Notes: generated by a model not told the origin, from the letters alone. Shown: positions 8,590-19,084, counted from the stretch's first letter. The stretch: 64,000 nucleotides of DNA from Aggregatibacter kilianii (GCF_003129965.1 NZ_NRCJ01000004.1:124001-188000), one strand, 5' to 3'. Numbers and translations: made by a program.

Positions 8590-9991
8590 GGGCTTGTCCT
8601 AACACCCGCTGAATTTCGGTTAAATCCGTAATGCCGTCTTTGATTTTTTCCAAGGCGCTTTGCCGTAAATTGACGAAGTCCGTTTGGTAGCCTAGTGGAT
8701 CTTGCCGGCTCGGTTGCAGGAATTGATACACGCCGATACGTCCTTTATAGCCTTGGTGGCAATCACAAAAACGTGCTGAATTTCCACCGCACTTTTGGCA
8801 GCGTTTACGCACTAAACGTTGGGCAATCACCAGTAGCAAACTGCTATCGATTTCATGGCGTTGAATGCCTAACTGTTGCAGGCGGGAAATGACGGAGGGC
8901 GCGTCGTTGGTATGTAAGGTGGAAAGCACCAAATGCCCCGTTTGTGCGGCGCGTAACGCCATGGCGGCGCTTTCTTCGTCACGAATTTCACCCAGCATAA
9001 TGATGTCGGGGTCTTGGCGTAAAAAGGTTCGCAGCAAACGGCTGAAATCCAATCCGATGGCGTTGTTTACTTGGCTTTGAATAATGCCGGGCAGTTGAAT
9101 TTCAATGGGATCTTCCGCCGTCATAATGTGTTTTTCCGGCGTGTTCAAATGTTGCAGCGCCGTATATAAAGAAATACTTTTGCCGCTCCCCGTCGGACCT
9201 GTCACCAGAATCAAGCCTTGCGGTTGGCTTAGCGCGCGGCGGAAAAGCTGTTGCTGGCTTTCGGTCATGCCCAGTTCACCAAATTCCAGTTGAACGGGAC
9301 GATTTTGCTGTAAACGCAATACGGCTTTTTCGCCGAAATGGGTGCTGAGCGTCGAAAGGCGAAAATCCAGTGTGTCGGAAAACGCGGTTTTAAATTGAAA
9401 TCGTCCGTCTTGCGGCAGGCGGGTTTCGCTAATATCTAACTTTGCCAATAATTTCAGGCGGGAAATCAACCGATTCGCCATGGACAAGGGCACGGTGTTT
9501 TGTACTTGTAATACGCCGTCAATACGAAAACGGGTTTGCAGGCAATCCGCCTGCGGTTCCAGATGAATATCCGAGGCTTTCTTGGCGGTAGCGCTTTCAA
9601 AAATCTCATTTAATAGCCGAATAATAGGCTCGTCGGCGGATTGTGTCGGCGGCTCCGGCGACAGGGCGGAATAAAAGAGCGGTTGATTTTCTTCGACTTT
9701 TTCACCGCGCGGCGATAAATCCTGCAACGCGGTTTTTAACGTCCGGCTTTCCAGCAAGACCGGCTCGATGGTTTTTCCGGTGAGAAAAGAAAAGGTCTCA
9801 CAGGCGCTAAGGTTACTCAATGAATCCAGCCCGAGCCATAGCGTTTGTGTGTCTTCTTTTAAAGGCAGCGCAAGGTAGCGCAACAGGACGGTTTGTTGTT
9901 GCTGATTTTTAAACCATTGCTCGGGTGAAAGGGTAAATTCCTCACCTTGTCGGCTATGAATCGAATATCCCGTTTCCATCGGATTTTGCAT
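8582..9991 (-). CDS. pilB: Type IV pilus assembly ATPase PilB
   Basis: About 469 residues from the ATG at 9991 (MQNPMETGYS), which lies 28 bp past the pilA stop; the frame is open further upstream but would overlap pilA. It is a GspE/PilB secretion ATPase: Walker A GPTGSGKS, the Asp box (PQDGRFQFK), Walker B with IIMLGEIRDEESA, and the His box (TGHLVLSTLHTND). Near the C-terminus two Cys pairs (CQKCGG and FCDCHQG) form the usual zinc site. The MshEN-like N-terminal part is shorter than in Pseudomonas PilB. It powers extension of the PilA fibre, used for natural transformation, adhesion and twitching in the family. Confidence 0.94.
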   Translation of the reverse strand: MQNPMETGYSIHSRQGEEFTLSPEQWFKNQQQQTVLLRYLALPLKEDTQTLWLGLDSLSNLSACETFSFLTGKTIEPVLLESRTLKTALQDLSPRGEKVEENQPLFYSALSPEPPTQSADEPIIRLLNEIFESATAKKASDIHLEPQADCLQTRFRIDGVLQVQNTVPLSMANRLISRLKLLAKLDISETRLPQDGRFQFKTAFSDTLDFRLSTLSTHFGEKAVLRLQQNRPVQLEFGELGMTESQQQLFRRALSQPQGLILVTGPTGSGKSISLYTALQHLNTPEKHIMTAEDPIEIQLPGIIQSQVNNAIGLDFSRLLRTFLRQDPDIIMLGEIRDEESAAMALRAAQTGHLVLSTLHTNDAPSVISRLQQLGIQRHEIDSSLLLVIAQRLVRKRCQKCGGNSARFCDCHQGYKGRIGVYQFLQPSRQDPLGYQTDFVNLRQSALEKIKDGITDLTEIQRVLGQAHD

Positions 9992-10019
9992 ACCGTTCAC
10001 CGTCCCGTTACATAATGGT

Positions 10020-10472
10020 TTAAGAACAGAAACCTGCCGGGAACAGATCCGCATTACTGCCGCAGGACGCGCTCCAGCTTACGCCGGTGGCGGCAGTGCC
10101 TGATGCAGTGAGGGTGTAGCTGATTTTATCCAGGCTGCCTTTGCCGGTGACGGTAATGGCACCAGCTTTCACTGCGGTGGATTTCACATATTTTTGCGTG
10201 GTGACATCAGCCATATCGCCTTGAATGCCGTTTTTGCCACCGGTGCAGTTCTCTGTACCGCCGGTGTTGTAAATGCAGAGTTCCACTTCGGAACGAAGCG
10301 GCGCAGAGGCTTGCAATAATTCGGAAACTGCCGCTTTTTTGGTGTAATTTTGATAAGATGGCACGGCTACGGTGGCGAGAATGGCGACGATAGCAATAAC
10401 GATCATTAATTCGATTAACGTAAACCCTTTTTTAACGGATTTCAGCGAAATAAACGCGGATTGAATTTTCAT
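10020..10472 (-). CDS. pilA: Type IV major prepilin PilA
   Basis: A 150-residue prepilin. The leader [16 protein letters not shown] ends at the PilD cleavage site ([22 protein letters not shown]), with the conserved Glu at +5 of the mature protein and the long hydrophobic helix that packs the fibre core. The globular domain has two Cys pairs: [11 protein letters not shown] and [13 protein letters not shown], the latter being the C-terminal disulfide loop. It heads pilABCD and is divergent from ampD, as in H. influenzae. No obvious terminator separates it from pilB. In H. influenzae the operon is under competence control (Sxy/CRP); I did not identify a convincing CRP-S site here. Confidence 0.96.
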   Translation of the reverse strand: MKIQSAFISLKSVKKGFTLIELMIVIAIVAILATVAVPSYQNYTKKAAVSELLQASAPLRSEVELCIYNTGGTENCTGGKNGIQGDMADVTTQKYVKSTAVKAGAITVTGKGSLDKISYTLTASGTAATGVSWSASCGSNADLFPAGFCS

Positions 10473-10597
10473 AAAAATACCTTTGTTAATTAAATATAAA
10501 ATGCACCGAATTCGGCGCGGGCATTTTGGCTTAGGCGAAAAACACCGTGAAATTCCACCGCACTTTTTTGGGATCCGTATCGCAAAAATAACATCTT

Positions 10598-11152
10598 ATG
10601 ACGGAAAAACAGTTACACATTCAAGACGGGTGGTTGCTTAATGAAAGACGGGTGCTTTCTCCACACTGTGATCAACGCCCCGATCCGCAGGATATTTCCC
10701 TGTTGATTATTCACTACATCAGCCTGCCACCCGAACAGTTCGGTGGTGGTTATATCGATGATTTCTTTCAGGGGAAATTGGATCCGCTGACGCATCCGTA
10801 TTTTCAGGAAATCAGCCCGTTGCGGGTGTCGGCACATTGTTTGATTGAGCGCACGGGGCGCATTACGCAATATGTGAATTTTAACGACCGCGCGTGGCAC
10901 GCGGGCTTATCCTGCTTTGAAGGGCGGGAAAAATGCAATGATTTTGCCATCGGTATTGAATTGGAAGGCAGCAACGAGCAGCCGTTTACCGATTGGCAAT
11001 ATGCGGCTTTACAAGCTTTAACGCGGGAAATTATGCGGGCATATCCGCGCATTACCAAAGAACGCATTGTGGGGCATTGTGATGTGTCGCCGGGGCGTAA
11101 AATCGATCCGGGGCAATATTTTGATTGGCAGCGTTATTTGCAGGCTATTTAA
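10598..11152 (+). CDS. ampD: 1,6-anhydro-N-acetylmuramyl-L-alanine amidase AmpD
   Basis: A 184-residue cytosolic zinc amidase that removes the peptide from anhydro-muropeptides during peptidoglycan recycling. The amidase_2 fold is visible: IIHYIS (first zinc His, about residue 38), AWHAG, GIELEG, and the GHCDVSPGRKIDPG motif with the second His, the catalytic Lys and the zinc Asp. Length matches E. coli AmpD (183). There is no signal peptide, as expected. Loss of AmpD derepresses AmpC in species with AmpR, but no ampR is seen here. It is divergent from pilA, the conserved Pasteurellaceae arrangement, and is followed by a terminator at 11177-11218. Confidence 0.96.
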   Translation: MTEKQLHIQDGWLLNERRVLSPHCDQRPDPQDISLLIIHYISLPPEQFGGGYIDDFFQGKLDPLTHPYFQEISPLRVSAHCLIERTGRITQYVNFNDRAWHAGLSCFEGREKCNDFAIGIELEGSNEQPFTDWQYAALQALTREIMRAYPRITKERIVGHCDVSPGRKIDPGQYFDWQRYLQAI

Positions 11153-11176
11153 ATTGAACAATAAATGTACAGTACA

Positions 11177-11218
11177 AAGCGGCATTTTTCATTAACAGAA
11201 AAGTGCCGTTTGTTTTTT
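11177..11218 (+). terminator. Terminator of ampD
   Basis: Imperfect stem (about 11177-11190 with 11198-11211; GCGGCATTTTTC against GAAAAGTGCCGT) followed by TTTGTTTTTT. It starts about 25 bp past the ampD stop. Confidence 0.65.
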
Positions 11219-11777
11219 AGCAAGTTAATGATGAATAAGTGAAATTTTTTTACGCTTTGCACTCCAAAAGGAGTTTCGGCAATTTATCTCAAGTTATACC
11301 TTGGCTAAAACACAATTTTATCCACAGAAATACTGGATAACTCACAGTTCGGTTAAAAATACGGCAAAGAGGATTTTCTGAAAAATCCGTTGCTTATTTG
11401 CTAAACAGGCGTTGTGCAAAAAATATCAAGAAAACCAAATGGAGTGGGTAACTGATTATTTTTGCTGAAGATTTAAACAGAGATGACTTGGCGGCTTTGC
11501 CGTTGTGGGGCAAGAAAAAATAATGTCGGATTATTTTGCGGTTTTCCGAAAGTTATACACAAGGTTATGCACATCATGCGGTGAAAAAATATGGCTACTT
11601 TTACTTGCGCCTTAGGAGTCGTCGGCAAAACCGGCGTTTAAAATTCTTTGGATTTTTTGACCGCACTTTATAACTTTTTAATCTATCACATAGCCTTTAT
11701 TTCTTTTTCAAGGGGAAAAATTCCCAGTAATATGCGCGGGAAATTTTTTACATTGTTTTATTTTATAGGAGTTTAGC
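11219..11777. other. Gene-free 560-bp stretch with DnaA-box-like sites
   Basis: No credible protein gene is seen on either strand. The stretch holds a consensus DnaA box TTATCCACA (11318-11326), a related TTATCCAGT on the minus strand (11332-11340), then TTATACACA (11553-11561) and TTATGCACA (11565-11573). A copy of a dispersed hairpin repeat with an uptake signal follows (11619-11669), then an AT-rich tract up to the next gene. There is no GATC in the stretch and no dnaA, gidA/mnmG or mioC nearby, so it does not look like the usual chromosomal origin. Confidence 0.55.
11619..11669 (+). repeat. Dispersed 51-bp intergenic repeat, copy 1
   Basis: Matches 47675-47725 at 43 of 51 positions. It consists of a small hairpin (CGTCGG/CCGGCG), a second weak stem (AAAAT/ATTTT), and ends with an uptake signal (ACCGCACTTT). 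Confidence 0.7.
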
Positions 11778-12323
11778 ATGTCAGTGTTTCCCATTCACAC
11801 CATCGAAACCGCACCGGAAGCTGCAAAAGAGGCATTAAAAGCCGTACAAAATGCCAATGGTTTTATTCCGAATTTAATCGGTGTATTAGCCAATGCACCG
11901 ACCGCATTAGAAACCTATCGTACCGTAGGCGGCATCAACGGGCGTAATAGCTTAACACCGACAGAACGTGAAGTGGTTCAAATTACGGCGGCGGTGGTAA
12001 ATGGTTGCGGTTTCTGTGTGGCAGGACATACCAAAATCGCCTTAAAACTGTTAAAGCTTGAAGAAGACTTGGTGAACCAAATTCGTGCTACGGCGCGCAT
12101 TGAGCAGGATGCAAAACTGGATACCCTTGCCCGCTTCACCTTGGCGGTGATTCTGCAAAAAGCAAAACTTACGCCGGCGCAGCAACAAGCATTTTATGAT
12201 GCGGGTTATACCAAAGAAAATGCCATTGATGTGGTATTGGGCGTTAGCTTGGCGACCTTGTGTAACTATGTGAATAATCTGGCGGATACGCCGATTAATC
12301 CGGAATTACAGCCTTTCGCTTAA
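11778..12323 (+). CDS. AhpD-like / carboxymuconolactone decarboxylase family protein
   Basis: A 181-residue all-helical protein of the CMD/AhpD superfamily. The redox motif NGCGFCVAGHTKIA (CxxC plus the His three residues on, about residues 75-88) is the AhpD active site, used in thiol-dependent peroxide reduction. It precedes the usual helices ending in LATLCNYVNNLADTPINPEL. Subfamily members are named peroxidase-related enzymes or carboxymuconolactone decarboxylases, but the CxxC version is redox-active and not a decarboxylase. A TAGGAG ribosome site precedes the ATG. A terminator separates it from the FNT gene, so it is probably transcribed alone. No AhpC partner is adjacent, so the substrate is unknown. 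Confidence 0.88.
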   Translation: MSVFPIHTIETAPEAAKEALKAVQNANGFIPNLIGVLANAPTALETYRTVGGINGRNSLTPTEREVVQITAAVVNGCGFCVAGHTKIALKLLKLEEDLVNQIRATARIEQDAKLDTLARFTLAVILQKAKLTPAQQQAFYDAGYTKENAIDVVLGVSLATLCNYVNNLADTPINPELQPFA

Positions 12324-12345
12324 TTTTTCATTTTTGTGTTATCAG

Positions 12346-12376
12346 GGCAGTCTTCGTCTTAATAGACTGCCTTTTT
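12346..12376 (+). terminator. Terminator of the AhpD-like gene
   Basis: GGCAGTCT (12346-12353) pairs with AGACTGCC (12364-12371) around a 10-nt loop, followed by TTTTT. Confidence 0.85.
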
Positions 12377-12434
12377 AATGCGCACTTCATTACATTTTGG
12401 TTAAAAATACCCCATTAAGAAAAAGAGGAATAAT

Positions 12435-13226
12435 ATGCAGCATCGGGATCTCTATCCACATGAAATTTTACAGGATGTCATTGACAAAAGTTATGCGAAA
12501 TCGTTGGGCAGCTTGAAAACACTCGCCATTTTAAGTTTTTTAGGGGGCGGTTATGTGAGTTTCGGTTATATGGCGTATTTGAAGGTCGTCAGCGGCATTC
12601 CGGCTGAGTGGAGCGGTTTGGCGACGTTGTTAGGCGCGGCGGTTTTCCCCATTTGCTTAATTTGTATTCTCATCGGCGGCGGTGAATTGGCGACGGGAAA
12701 CATGATGATGGCGTTAGGACGGCTGAGCAAACAGGTAAGTTTTAAAAAATTATTGCGTAACTGGGTGATTGTGAGCCTTGGCAATCTTGCGGGTGCGCTG
12801 TTTATGGCTTACTTTTTAGGGCATTATGTGGGCTTGGCGGAAGGGGCGGCGGCAAGTAAAACCATTGCCATCGCAGAAGCCAAAATTCACATGGATTTCT
12901 CCCGTGCGTTTATTTCCGCCATCGCCTGTAACTGGATGGTGTGCATGGGCATTTGGTTCTATTTCGGGGCGAAGCAAACATCCGGGCGTATTCTTGCTAT
13001 GTGGTTCCCGGTGATGATCTTTGTGCTGATCGGATTACAACACTTTGTCGCAAATATGTTCATTATTCCGGCAGGGATTTTTGCCGGTGCGAATGTCACC
13101 TGGGGCGAATTTTTCTTAAATATGATTCCGGTTTTCTTAGGCAATGTCACCGGCGGTGCGGCGTTTGTGGGCGCGTCTTATCTTTATGCGTATCGTCACT
13201 TGCTTAAAGAGGATTATCAAATTTAA
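12435..13226 (+). CDS. Formate/nitrite transporter (FNT) family channel
   Basis: A 263-residue inner-membrane protein with six hydrophobic segments. The FNT hallmarks are present: GGGELATGNMMM (first signature loop), ISAIACNWMVCMGIWFYF (second, the conserved NWMVC or N-W-L-V-C motif), and QHFVANMFIIPAGI with the pore His and Asn. FNT pentamers pass formate, nitrite, hydrosulfide or lactate across the inner membrane. Which one is carried here cannot be told: there is no pfl, nir or asr gene adjacent, and the sequence is not an obvious FocA. It stands alone between two terminators, with a GAGGAAT ribosome site. Confidence 0.92.
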   Translation: MQHRDLYPHEILQDVIDKSYAKSLGSLKTLAILSFLGGGYVSFGYMAYLKVVSGIPAEWSGLATLLGAAVFPICLICILIGGGELATGNMMMALGRLSKQVSFKKLLRNWVIVSLGNLAGALFMAYFLGHYVGLAEGAAASKTIAIAEAKIHMDFSRAFISAIACNWMVCMGIWFYFGAKQTSGRILAMWFPVMIFVLIGLQHFVANMFIIPAGIFAGANVTWGEFFLNMIPVFLGNVTGGAAFVGASYLYAYRHLLKEDYQI

Positions 13227-13262
13227 CGCCGAAAAGTGCGGTTGGATTTTACGGCGTTTTTT
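13225..13262 (+). terminator. Terminator of the FNT gene
   Basis: AACGCCG (13225-13231) pairs with CGGCGTT (13252-13258), followed by a T run. The 20-nt loop contains an uptake signal. The left arm overlaps the FNT stop codon. Confidence 0.7.
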
Positions 13263-13296
13263 AATAAAAATAGGGAATCATGTGGATTCCCTATTT
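13262..13296 (-). terminator. Terminator of the YhcH-family gene
   Basis: AAATAGGGAATC (13268-13279) and GATTCCCTATTT (13285-13296) form a perfect 12-bp stem with a 5-nt loop. On the minus strand it is followed by TTTATT. It begins 4 bp past the YhcH stop. Confidence 0.85.
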
Positions 13297-13299
13297 CGT

Positions 13300-13827
<528 letters not shown>

Positions 13828-14045
13828 TCAGGTAGTCATAAATAGGAATTACGCAAAAAAATTACCCATCAAAGCAAAAGCCTAGTATAATGGCGCGGTT
13901 TTATTTTCTGAATTAGCGTGCGGCTAACAAAAGTGATTTTCCGCGTCGTAGCCAATGAAAGTGCGGTCGGTTTTAAGATTATTTTTGCTAGTCGCAAATT
14001 GGAAAATAAAACATCGTTATTTTTATTTTCAAAAAGGACAACATT

Positions 14046-16175
14046 GTGAATCCAATTGTTAAACAATTTAAATACGGTCAACATACCGTCACTTTAGAAA
14101 CCGGCGCCATCGCCCGCCAGGCAACGGCAGCTGTCATGGCAAGCATGGACGATACCACCGTATTCGTCACCGTGGTTGCGAAAAAAGATGTAAAAGAAGG
14201 GCAGGATTTCTTCCCGTTAACCGTTAACTATCAAGAACGTACTTATGCCGCCGGTCGTATCCCGGGCGGTTTCTTCAAACGCGAAGGGCGTCCGTCCGAA
14301 GGCGAAACCTTAATTGCCCGCTTAATCGACCGTCCGATTCGTCCGTTATTCCCTGAAGGTTTCTTTAACGAAATTCAAGTGGTTGCCACCGTGGTTTCCG
14401 TCAATCCGCAAATCAGCCCGGATTTAGTGGCGATGATCGGTGCGTCCGCCGCGTTATCCTTATCCGGCGTGCCGTTTAACGGTCCGATCGGTGCAGCGCG
14501 TGTCGGTTTTATTAACGGTCAATTCGTGTTAAACCCGACCATGAACGAGCAAAAACAAAGCCGCTTGGATTTAGTGGTGGCGGGTACCGATAAAGCCGTG
14601 TTAATGGTGGAATCAGAAGCGGATATCTTAACTGAAGAACAAATGTTGGCGGCGGTGGTTTACGGTCACCAGCAACAACAAGTGGTCATTGAAGCCATCA
14701 AAGAATTGGTTGCCGAAGCGGGTAAACCGCGTTGGGATTGGGTTGCGCCTGAGCCGAATACGGATTTAATCAATAAAGTCAAAGCATTGGCTGAAACCCG
14801 TTTAGGCGAAGCCTACCGTATCACCGAAAAACAATCCCGTTATGAGCAAATCGACGCCATTAAAGCGGATGTCATTGCGAAAGTTACGGCGGAAGACGAA
14901 GAAGTCAGCGAAGGCAAAATCGTCGATATTTTCACCGCACTTGAAAGCCAAATCGTGCGTGGACGTATCATTGCCGGCGAACCGCGTATCGACGGACGTA
15001 CTGTTGACACTGTGCGTGCATTGGATATTTGCACCGGTGTCTTACCGCGCACCCACGGTTCCGCGATTTTCACCCGTGGTGAAACGCAAGCCTTGGCAGT
15101 CGCTACTTTAGGTACGGAACGCGATGCACAAATTATTGATGAATTGACCGGCGAACGTTCTGATCACTTCTTATTCCACTATAACTTCCCTCCATACTCT
15201 GTGGGTGAAACCGGCATGATCGGCTCACCAAAACGTCGTGAAATCGGTCACGGCCGTTTGGCAAAACGCGGTGTGGCGGCAGTGATGCCAACCTTGGCAG
15301 AATTCCCGTATGTGGTTCGTGTGGTATCTGAAATCACCGAATCTAACGGTTCTTCTTCTATGGCTTCCGTGTGTGGCGCTTCTCTTGCCTTAATGGATGC
15401 AGGTGTGCCGATTAAAGCGGCAGTAGCAGGTATCGCTATGGGCTTGGTAAAAGAAGACGACAAGTTTGTGGTACTTTCCGATATTTTGGGTGACGAAGAC
15501 CACTTAGGTGATATGGACTTCAAAGTTGCCGGTACCCGTGAAGGTGTGACTGCGTTGCAAATGGATATTAAAATTGAAGGTATCACTGCAGAAATCATGC
15601 AAATCGCATTAAATCAAGCGAAAAGCGCCCGTATGCACATTCTTGGGGTGATGGAACAGGCGATTCCGGCGCCGCGTGCGGATATTTCCGATTTCGCACC
15701 GCGTATTTACACTATGAAGATTGATCCGAAGAAAATCAAAGATGTGATCGGTAAAGGTGGCGCGGTCATTCGTGCATTAACCGAAGAAACCGGTACATCC
15801 ATCGATATTGATGACGACGGTACGGTGAAAATCGCTGCAGTAGATAAAAACGCGGTGCAGGATGTGATGGCACGTATCGAAGACATCACTGCCGAAGTAG
15901 AAGCCGGTGCGGTTTACAAAGGTAAAGTTACCCGTTTGGCGGACTTCGGTGCATTCGTAGCAATCGTCGGTAATAAAGAAGGCTTGGTTCACATTTCGCA
16001 GATTGCCGAAGAACGAGTGGAAAAAGTCAGCGATTACCTGCAAGTAGGGCAAGAAGTGATGGTGAAAGTGGTGGAAATCGATCGTCAAGGTCGTATCCGT
16101 TTAACCATGAAAGATCTTGCGCCTAAACAAGATGCTGTTCAACAACCTTCTGATGACGTTGTCGAACAGGAATAA
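14046..16175 (+). CDS. pnp: Polyribonucleotide nucleotidyltransferase (PNPase)
   Basis: A 709-residue 3'-5' phosphorolytic exoribonuclease, a core subunit of the RNA degradosome. It starts at a GTG (14046) behind AAGGACAAC. Two RNase PH domains are visible ([32 protein letters not shown]; and [18 protein letters not shown] with [14 protein letters not shown]), then the catalytic [18 protein letters not shown] domain ([17 protein letters not shown], about 555-615) and an S1 domain ([20 protein letters not shown], about 620-690) follow. Length matches E. coli (711). It is followed by a terminator-like hairpin and nlpI, then deaD, a conserved RNA-decay and cold-shock neighbourhood. Confidence 0.98.
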   Translation: MNPIVKQFKYGQHTVTLETGAIARQATAAVMASMDDTTVFVTVVAKKDVKEGQDFFPLTVNYQERTYAAGRIPGGFFKREGRPSEGETLIARLIDRPIRPLFPEGFFNEIQVVATVVSVNPQISPDLVAMIGASAALSLSGVPFNGPIGAARVGFINGQFVLNPTMNEQKQSRLDLVVAGTDKAVLMVESEADILTEEQMLAAVVYGHQQQQVVIEAIKELVAEAGKPRWDWVAPEPNTDLINKVKALAETRLGEAYRITEKQSRYEQIDAIKADVIAKVTAEDEEVSEGKIVDIFTALESQIVRGRIIAGEPRIDGRTVDTVRALDICTGVLPRTHGSAIFTRGETQALAVATLGTERDAQIIDELTGERSDHFLFHYNFPPYSVGETGMIGSPKRREIGHGRLAKRGVAAVMPTLAEFPYVVRVVSEITESNGSSSMASVCGASLALMDAGVPIKAAVAGIAMGLVKEDDKFVVLSDILGDEDHLGDMDFKVAGTREGVTALQMDIKIEGITAEIMQIALNQAKSARMHILGVMEQAIPAPRADISDFAPRIYTMKIDPKKIKDVIGKGGAVIRALTEETGTSIDIDDDGTVKIAAVDKNAVQDVMARIEDITAEVEAGAVYKGKVTRLADFGAFVAIVGNKEGLVHISQIAEERVEKVSDYLQVGQEVMVKVVEIDRQGRIRLTMKDLAPKQDAVQQPSDDVVEQE

Positions 16176-16191
16176 TCTCACTTAGGATTAA

Positions 16192-16225
16192 TGTTACGGT
16201 GCGCTGTGCCGTAACATTTATTTTT
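16192..16225 (+). terminator. Terminator or attenuator between pnp and nlpI
   Basis: TGTTACGG (16192-16199) pairs with CCGTAACA (16209-16216), followed by TTTATTTTT. nlpI begins 35 bp later, so partial read-through is likely. Confidence 0.75.
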
Positions 16226-16259
16226 CAACAAGCAAACCTATGCTTAAGGCTGATAAGAA

Positions 16260-17162
16260 ATGACACAACGTCGGTTGTTTAATTTCGCGGTGTTCCTATC
16301 CGGTTTATTTTTTATTCTGCTGTTATCCGGCTGTGTCGGATCAAATCAAAGCTTTGTATCAAAAAATCACATAGTGTTAGCCGATCAAAATCCGAGTCAA
16401 CATTTCGAACAGGAAGTGATGATTGTTCGGATTAGCCAAGTTTTGCTGGTTGGAAAAATGAGTAATGAAGAACGCGCCTCCCTCCATTTTGAACGGGGTG
16501 TGCTGTACGATAGTTTGGGGCTTTGGGCTTTAGCGCGTTATGACTTTACTCAAGCTCTTGCGCTGCAACCGAAAATGACGGCAGTGTATAACTATCTGGG
16601 GCTTTATTTATTACTTGATGAAGATTACGACGGGGCTTTGGAAGCGTTTAATGCGGTACTTACCTTAGATCCCGAGTATGAGTACACGATGTTAAATCGT
16701 GCGTTGGATTTCTATTATGTGGGGCGTTACAACCTTGCTCAACAGGATTTTCTGGGCTTTTATCAACGCAATAAATCCGATCCCTACCGTGTCTTGTGGC
16801 TGTATCTGAATGAATTGAAATTCAAACCTGCTGAAGCACAAAAAAATCTGGCTCAACGTGCCGTTGGGCTTTCTCATGATTACTGGGGTACCTACATTGT
16901 CCAATACTATTTGGGCAAATTGTCAGTTCGTGAATTACAGGCTAAAGCACAGCAGTTTGCCACGCAAACTTCGACGCAATATGCGGAAATTCTGACTGAA
17001 ACCTACTTTTATCTAGCAAAACAAAAACTCAATATGGGACAAGTTGATGAGGCGGAGACCTTATTCAAACTGGCTATTGCAAATCAGGTGTATAACTTTG
17101 TGGAGTATCGTTTTGCGGTGTTTGAGCTATTGAAATTAGGACAACAGGCTCAAACGGAATAG
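16260..17162 (+). CDS. nlpI: Lipoprotein NlpI (TPR protein)
   Basis: A 300-residue outer-membrane lipoprotein with lipobox LLSGC (Cys near residue 25). At least four TPR-like helix pairs follow, for example ASLHFERGVLYDSLGLWALARYDFTQALALQP and TAVYNYLGLYLLLDEDYDGALEAFNAVLTLDPE. In E. coli NlpI is an adaptor that scaffolds peptidoglycan hydrolases (MepS turnover by Prc, MepM, PBP4). Length (E. coli 294) and position between pnp and deaD agree. It is probably co-transcribed at least partly with pnp. No separate promoter is obvious in the 84-bp gap. Confidence 0.95.
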   Translation: MTQRRLFNFAVFLSGLFFILLLSGCVGSNQSFVSKNHIVLADQNPSQHFEQEVMIVRISQVLLVGKMSNEERASLHFERGVLYDSLGLWALARYDFTQALALQPKMTAVYNYLGLYLLLDEDYDGALEAFNAVLTLDPEYEYTMLNRALDFYYVGRYNLAQQDFLGFYQRNKSDPYRVLWLYLNELKFKPAEAQKNLAQRAVGLSHDYWGTYIVQYYLGKLSVRELQAKAQQFATQTSTQYAEILTETYFYLAKQKLNMGQVDEAETLFKLAIANQVYNFVEYRFAVFELLKLGQQAQTE

Positions 17163-17273
17163 CGGTGAGCGCGACTCAACCGACGACGCGTTGTAAGACG
17201 CAAAACGACGTACATAATGATTAACCTGAAAGCTGTTATTGAGCTTTCCTTTTATACAATTCGAGTATTTTTA

Positions 17274-19076
17274 ATGACTGAAACTAAATTGACTTTCGCG
17301 GATTTAGGCTTGCCTGAATTCATCCTTAATGCTGTTTCCGATCTTGGTTTTGAAACACCTTCCCCGATTCAACAAATTTGCATACCGCACTTATTGGAAG
17401 GGCGTGATGTTTTGGGTATGGCGCAAACCGGTAGCGGCAAAACCGCCGCATTTGCTTTACCGATTCTGGCGAAAATTGACCCGAACGAAAAACACCCGCA
17501 ATTATTGGTTATGGCGCCGACCCGTGAATTGGCGATTCAGGTTGCCGATGCCTGCGAACATTTCATGAAATATGCCAAAGGCATTAACATCGTGACCTTA
17601 TACGGCGGTCAACGCTACGACATTCAATTACGCGCATTAAAGCAGGGCGCACAAGTGGTTGTTGGCACGCCGGGGCGTATTCTGGATCACATTCGTCGCG
17701 GCACATTAAACCTTGCCGAACTCAAAGCTATCGTATTGGACGAAGCGGACGAAATGTTGCGCATGGGCTTTATTGAAGACGTGGAAACCGTCATGGCGGA
17801 ATTACCGGAAAATCACCAAACCGCCTTATTCTCCGCCACGATGCCGGAACCGATTCGCCGTATTACCAAGCGTTTCATGAACGATCCGCAGGAAATCAAA
17901 ATCAAAGCGACTCAACAAAGCGCACCGGATATTGCGCAAAGTTGTTGGTATGTGCACGGTTTCCGCAAAAATGACGCACTACTGCGTTTCTTGGAAGTGG
18001 AAGATTTTGACGCAGCGATTATTTTTACCCGCACCAAAACAGGCACCTTGGATATAACCGAATTATTGGAAAAACACGGTTTCCGTGCTGCCGCGCTAAA
18101 TGGCGATATGACTCAACAATTACGCGAACAAACTTTAGAGCGTTTGCGTAGCGGCAGTTTGGATATTGTGGTGGCAACGGATGTCGCCGCGCGCGGGATT
18201 GATATTGAGCGTATTAGCCTGGTGGTGAACTACGATATCCCGTTGGATGCCGAATCCTATGTGCATCGTATCGGCCGTACCGGTCGCGCAGGGCGTTCAG
18301 GGCGTGCCTTATTGTTCGTGGAACCGCGTGAACGTCGCTTATTGCGTAACGTCGAACAACTCATCAAGAAAAATATCGATGAAGTGGAATTGCCGAATCA
18401 CGAGGTATTACAAGCCTGTCGTCGTAAAAAATTCAAAGAGAGAATCACCGCGCAACTGGAACACCACGATTTAGAACTTTACCGCGAATTGCTGGAAGAT
18501 CTGTTTACTGCCGATCAATCGCAGGAAGACATTGCCGCAGCGATGATGATGTTGCTACAAGGCAAACAAAAACTTATTCTTCCGCCAGATCCGATTGTCG
18601 AGAAAAAAGCCCGTCGTGATCGTGGGGAACGAGGTGATCGTCGCGAAAACCCGCGTTCATCCGAACGTCGCGGAGAGCGCAAAGGCTACGGTAATCCGCA
18701 ACCGATGGATTTATATCGTATTGAAGTGGGACGTGGCGACGGCGTGGAAGTGCGTCATATCGTGGGTGCCATTGCCAATGAAGGCGATATTAATAGCCGT
18801 TATATCGGTCATATTAAACTGTATGATGATTATTCCACTATCGAATTGCCACAAGGTATGCCGAAAGAATTGTTACAACAATTCGGCAAAACCCGCGTCT
18901 TGAACAAGCAAATGCGTATGTCTTTCATCGGTGAAGCCAAGGGCGAACGTGGTGATGATAGTTTCGGTGCCAAACGTCGTGGCGGACGTTTTGAAGAAAA
19001 AGGCTTCAAAGGCGATCGCAAATTTAAAGAAAAATCTCACCGCACTTTTAAAGAAAAACGTGAGTTCAGAAGATAA
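17274..19076 (+). CDS. deaD: ATP-dependent DEAD-box RNA helicase DeaD (CsdA)
   Basis: About 600 residues from the ATG at 17274 ([14 protein letters not shown]), matching the family N-terminus; the frame is open 19 codons upstream without a better ribosome site. Helicase motifs run in order: Q motif ([16 protein letters not shown]), I (AQTGSGKT), Ia (APTRELAIQ), II (LDEADEML), III (SATMPE), V ([11 protein letters not shown]) and VI ([13 protein letters not shown]). A DbpA-like RNA-binding domain and a long Arg/Lys/Gly-rich tail (about 450-600) follow, as in DeaD. It unwinds RNA in ribosome assembly and mRNA decay at low temperature. It closes the pnp-nlpI-deaD cluster and ends at two successive hairpin terminators. 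Confidence 0.97.
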   Translation: MTETKLTFADLGLPEFILNAVSDLGFETPSPIQQICIPHLLEGRDVLGMAQTGSGKTAAFALPILAKIDPNEKHPQLLVMAPTRELAIQVADACEHFMKYAKGINIVTLYGGQRYDIQLRALKQGAQVVVGTPGRILDHIRRGTLNLAELKAIVLDEADEMLRMGFIEDVETVMAELPENHQTALFSATMPEPIRRITKRFMNDPQEIKIKATQQSAPDIAQSCWYVHGFRKNDALLRFLEVEDFDAAIIFTRTKTGTLDITELLEKHGFRAAALNGDMTQQLREQTLERLRSGSLDIVVATDVAARGIDIERISLVVNYDIPLDAESYVHRIGRTGRAGRSGRALLFVEPRERRLLRNVEQLIKKNIDEVELPNHEVLQACRRKKFKERITAQLEHHDLELYRELLEDLFTADQSQEDIAAAMMMLLQGKQKLILPPDPIVEKKARRDRGERGDRRENPRSSERRGERKGYGNPQPMDLYRIEVGRGDGVEVRHIVGAIANEGDINSRYIGHIKLYDDYSTIELPQGMPKELLQQFGKTRVLNKQMRMSFIGEAKGERGDDSFGAKRRGGRFEEKGFKGDRKFKEKSHRTFKEKREFRR

Positions 19077-19084
19077 TTCGGGCG

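Noticed and set aside
11455-11523. A short frame ending in DDLAALPLWGKKK, perhaps a gene remnant
   Set aside because: Only about 22 codons are open, there is no start codon with a ribosome site, and no matching family comes to mind.
11219-11777. Chromosomal replication origin
   Set aside because: DnaA-box-like sites are present, but there is no GATC, no 13-mer repeats, and none of the genes usually flanking the origin in this group.
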